NCBI GenBank assembly: GCA_028692205.1
Contig: JAQUXV010000112.1
Coordinates: 1 to 7,988 of the forward strand
DNA: 7,988 bases
Origin: Eubacteriales bacterium
GTDB taxonomy: Bacteria > Bacillota_A > Clostridia > Christensenellales > Aristaeellaceae
Reading direction: 5' to 3'
The notes under the pieces are model-generated. The model was not told the origin of the DNA. It ran no database searches and worked only from the letters and a program-made list of their open reading frames with translations. Every line of letters starts with the position of its first letter. Positions within the stretch are counted from its first letter, which is position 1. Below are positions 6,223 through 7,988 of this stretch, one piece after another. A program made the translations under genes and the position numbers.

Positions 6223-7665
6223 TTAACGGTAAGCTGTCGGCGGCCATATGCTCTGCTCTGCCGGCACAGGCGTCTCCATCCGGTACGCCTGCTCAATCAG
6301 CGGTGAGGCGCTGAGCGAAAAATCGGTGGAGAGGATCAGCACCGCTATTTCATTTTCGCTTAAAATGCGGATGTGTTCCAGCACGTTGCGGCGCAGGTCC
6401 ATATCGGTATTATCCACCGGGCACATCAGAATGGCCAGATCCGGTTTTTCCAGCAGGCATTTGGAATAGACAATGTCGTACAGCTGTGATTTATTCAGGC
6501 CGTTCAGGTTTTTGGCATACAGCAGCTCTTTCAGGCGCGCTTGCAGCTCCTTTCTGGCGCTTTTACGGATTCTTTTCGGTTTCCACACCTTGCTTAACCG
6601 GTCATCCAGATGAAAGCACAGGTTGTCCATCACGCTCAGGTTATAAAACAGCATGCTTCGCGTCGGGTTTTGGTGAATTTCGTACACAATGCACGCTTCC
6701 CCAAAACGTCCGGTTGCGACCAGCCGCCCTTCCGCAAGCCGTTTCCGCCCCTGCACCACCTCCGACAGGCGTTCCAGCACCTCCATACGCTGATCCGCAA
6801 ACAGCGTCACCTTTCCCCGGCGCGCCTGCAGGGATACGTCGTTAAGCACATCGTCCGTGCAGTTGCTGAGCGAAAGAACCGTCTGGAACGCGTCCGCCCC
6901 GTCCGGCGCTTTCTCCTGCGACATCGGTTGCTCAATATCAAAAAAGGAGGCGACATACTGCGACAGCTGCTCTTTCGCTTTTTCAGAGTCAATCGGGATC
7001 ACTTTCCGGATGGAACCATCCTGGTACAATGCCACGCGCCCGCAGACTTCCTCCATCGTTTCAGCCTGATCGCAAATGTAGAGGAACGAGATTCCCATCT
7101 TTGCGCATTTTCGAATCAGCTGATGCAGCGCTTCCAGCTCCTCCGTCGTCAGCAGATGCACCAGATCGCGCAGAACCACCAGCCCCGTGCCGGAAACGAC
7201 CGCACGCATCAGTTCAATTTCCATTCGCTGATACGTGGAAAGCTTCTCTACGGGGCTTTCCAGATCAACCGTAATGTTCAGGTCCTCCGCCACAAGCGCC
7301 GCGCGGCTGTTCAGTTTTTTATTTTGAATCATACGATCCGCAAAGTTGCGGTTCAGCACAAAGATGTTTTCCGCAAGGGTCAGGTTGGCAATCAGGTGGC
7401 TTCTGCGTTCGATGATCTGCGTCGGGTTGAGCGTATCCACGGGATCGCCGTAGCTGTTCACCAGTTTGCCTTCAAAGTACACCGCGCCGTAATGCAGCGG
7501 TATGTTATGCTGCAGCAGCCGCAAAAAGGCGCTCAGCCCGCGGTCGTTGAGCAATAAAAGCCCCAGGATTTCCCCGGTAAAAACATAAAGGTTAAAATCG
7601 TTCAGCCGCATAACCCCTTCTTCCATCAGGGTTACGTGGTTCATTCGGAGCATTTCCCTTTTCAT
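6223..7665 (-). CDS. Degenerate tandem ABC-ATPase-like protein, probably non-catalytic, 480 aa
   Basis: Length and internal order follow MglA-type sugar ATPases, and the protein can be aligned by eye to the intact MglA of this window. The nucleotide-handling motifs are lost. First cassette: the Walker A position reads LLNDRGLSA (38-46) with Leu44 for the lysine, the signature is LSTYQ (142-146), Walker B is VVLRDL (163-168) and the H-loop histidine is Asp199. Second cassette: the Walker A region is ADQRMEVLE (290-298), the signature LNKSQLY (390-396) and Walker B AILMCP (411-416). Fold-defining pieces remain, for example LNDVSL (274-279), LAENIFVLNR (97-106), KPDLAIL (407-413) and VALYQDG (211-217). 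No membrane segment or signal peptide is seen. GAGGG 8 nt before the ATG at 7665 overlaps the stop of the kinase gene, 11 bp away; ATGs at 7653 and 7644 have poorer spacing. The full-length open frame argues against a dying pseudogene. A regulatory adaptor role is inference. Confidence 0.8.
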   Translation of the reverse strand: MKREMLRMNHVTLMEEGVMRLNDFNLYVFTGEILGLLLLNDRGLSAFLRLLQHNIPLHYGAVYFEGKLVNSYGDPVDTLNPTQIIERRSHLIANLTLAENIFVLNRNFADRMIQNKKLNSRAALVAEDLNITVDLESPVEKLSTYQRMEIELMRAVVSGTGLVVLRDLVHLLTTEELEALHQLIRKCAKMGISFLYICDQAETMEEVCGRVALYQDGSIRKVIPIDSEKAKEQLSQYVASFFDIEQPMSQEKAPDGADAFQTVLSLSNCTDDVLNDVSLQARRGKVTLFADQRMEVLERLSEVVQGRKRLAEGRLVATGRFGEACIVYEIHQNPTRSMLFYNLSVMDNLCFHLDDRLSKVWKPKRIRKSARKELQARLKELLYAKNLNGLNKSQLYDIVYSKCLLEKPDLAILMCPVDNTDMDLRRNVLEHIRILSENEIAVLILSTDFSLSASPLIEQAYRMETPVPAEQSIWPPTAYR

Positions 7666-7676
7666 CGGCCTCGCCC

Positions 7677-7988
7677 TCAGCGTATCAGGGTATCTTCAAT
7701 AAAATGGTGCGGCAGGGTGATTTCCACATCCGTGCCGATGCCGACGGTGGAATATAGCGTCAGGCCGTATTCCTCGCCAAACAGCAGTTTGATTCGGTTA
7801 TTGACATTGGAAAGCGCAATGCCGCCGGTGGCGGTTTCGGTCGGCGTCTGCGCATGCAGGTAGTGGTTCAGCTTCTCCAATTCCTCGGGTTCAATGCCCA
7901 CCCCGTTATCGGACACCGTAAGCACCAGCCGTTCTTCCGTCAGCACAATCCGGATCTGAATCAGGCTTTCCCCGATGGTCTTTTCCAC
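7677..7988 (-). CDS. Sensor histidine kinase, YesM/LytS type, C-terminal ATPase end (cut by window edge)
   Basis: The last 103 residues of a protein whose start lies beyond the window; the GTG at the very edge is an internal valine codon, not a start. The fragment is a HATPase_c domain: SDNGVGI (26-32 of the fragment) is the G1/D box, GGIALSNVNNRI (55-66) the G2 region, and GIGTDVEITLP (83-93) the closing strand. The N-V-N-x-R-I-x-L-L-F-G pattern is typical of the YesM/LytS kinases of Firmicutes, which often pair with AraC- or LytTR-type response regulators and control sugar uptake genes. The phosphorylated histidine, N box and sensor domain are outside the window. Its stop overlaps the ribosome binding site of the degenerate ABC-like gene, so the two are likely co-translated and functionally linked. 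Confidence 0.9.
   Translation of the reverse strand: MEKTIGESLIQIRIVLTEERLVLTVSDNGVGIEPEELEKLNHYLHAQTPTETATGGIALSNVNNRIKLLFGEEYGLTLYSTVGIGTDVEITLPHHFIEDTLIR

Noticed and set aside
6610..7557. Open frame of 315 codons on the plus strand, opposite the degenerate ABC gene
   Set aside because: I considered whether it could be the real gene, given the odd minus-strand protein. The minus-strand product aligns by eye to MglA over both cassettes and has a coupled start, so the plus frame is the shadow.
6223..7665. Pseudogene status for the degenerate ABC-like gene
   Set aside because: No frameshift or internal stop occurs across 480 codons, the ribosome binding site is sound, and fold-defining segments remain, so loss of catalysis is more likely than loss of the gene.

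Overview
This window looks like part of a carbohydrate-uptake locus from a Clostridia-type Firmicute of moderately high G+C. The clues are a YesM/LytS-style histidine kinase, strong AGGAGG-type ribosome binding sites and tightly packed sugar genes. The substrate-binding protein has a signal peptide without a lipobox, a style I associate with uncultured Clostridia such as Christensenellales, but that placement is only an inference. Every supportable gene lies on the minus strand, so the locus reads from high to low coordinates.

Layout in transcription order: (1) 7988-7677, C-terminal end of a sensor histidine kinase, cut by the window edge. (2) 7665-6223, a 480-residue protein with the tandem-cassette architecture of a sugar ABC ATPase (MglA/RbsA type) in which the Walker A, signature, Walker B and H-loop motifs have decayed; it sits 11 bp behind the kinase and looks translationally linked to it. 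(3) 6222-5989, a 234-bp regulatory gap with a TATAAT -10 box, a poor -35 and a leader hairpin. (4) 5988-4930, MglB-like galactose/glucose-binding protein. (5) A 98-bp gap with a terminator-like hairpin. (6) 4831-3338, MglA-like ATPase with intact motifs. (7) 3321-2287, MglC-like permease. (8) 2270-195, family GH3 beta-glycosidase. (9) 185-1, N-terminus of a GH42 beta-galactosidase, cut by the window edge.

How the genes fit together: MglB captures a galactose- or glucose-type ligand outside the membrane and MglA/MglC import it. The two glycosidases lack signal peptides where this can be seen, so they probably hydrolyse imported beta-glycosides in the cytoplasm. The kinase, presumably with a response regulator outside the window, probably controls the mglBAC-GH3-GH42 operon from the weak -35 promoter in front of mglB.

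The most unusual element is the catalytically dead ABC-ATPase-like protein between the kinase and the transporter. It keeps a full-length open frame although its nucleotide-binding motifs are lost, which suggests a retained non-catalytic role. One hypothesis is an adaptor that reports transporter state to the kinase. A second point is that the binding protein keeps most of the known MglB sugar and calcium ligands but has Ala at the Asp154 position and Gln at the Asn256 position, which may alter or widen its specificity.
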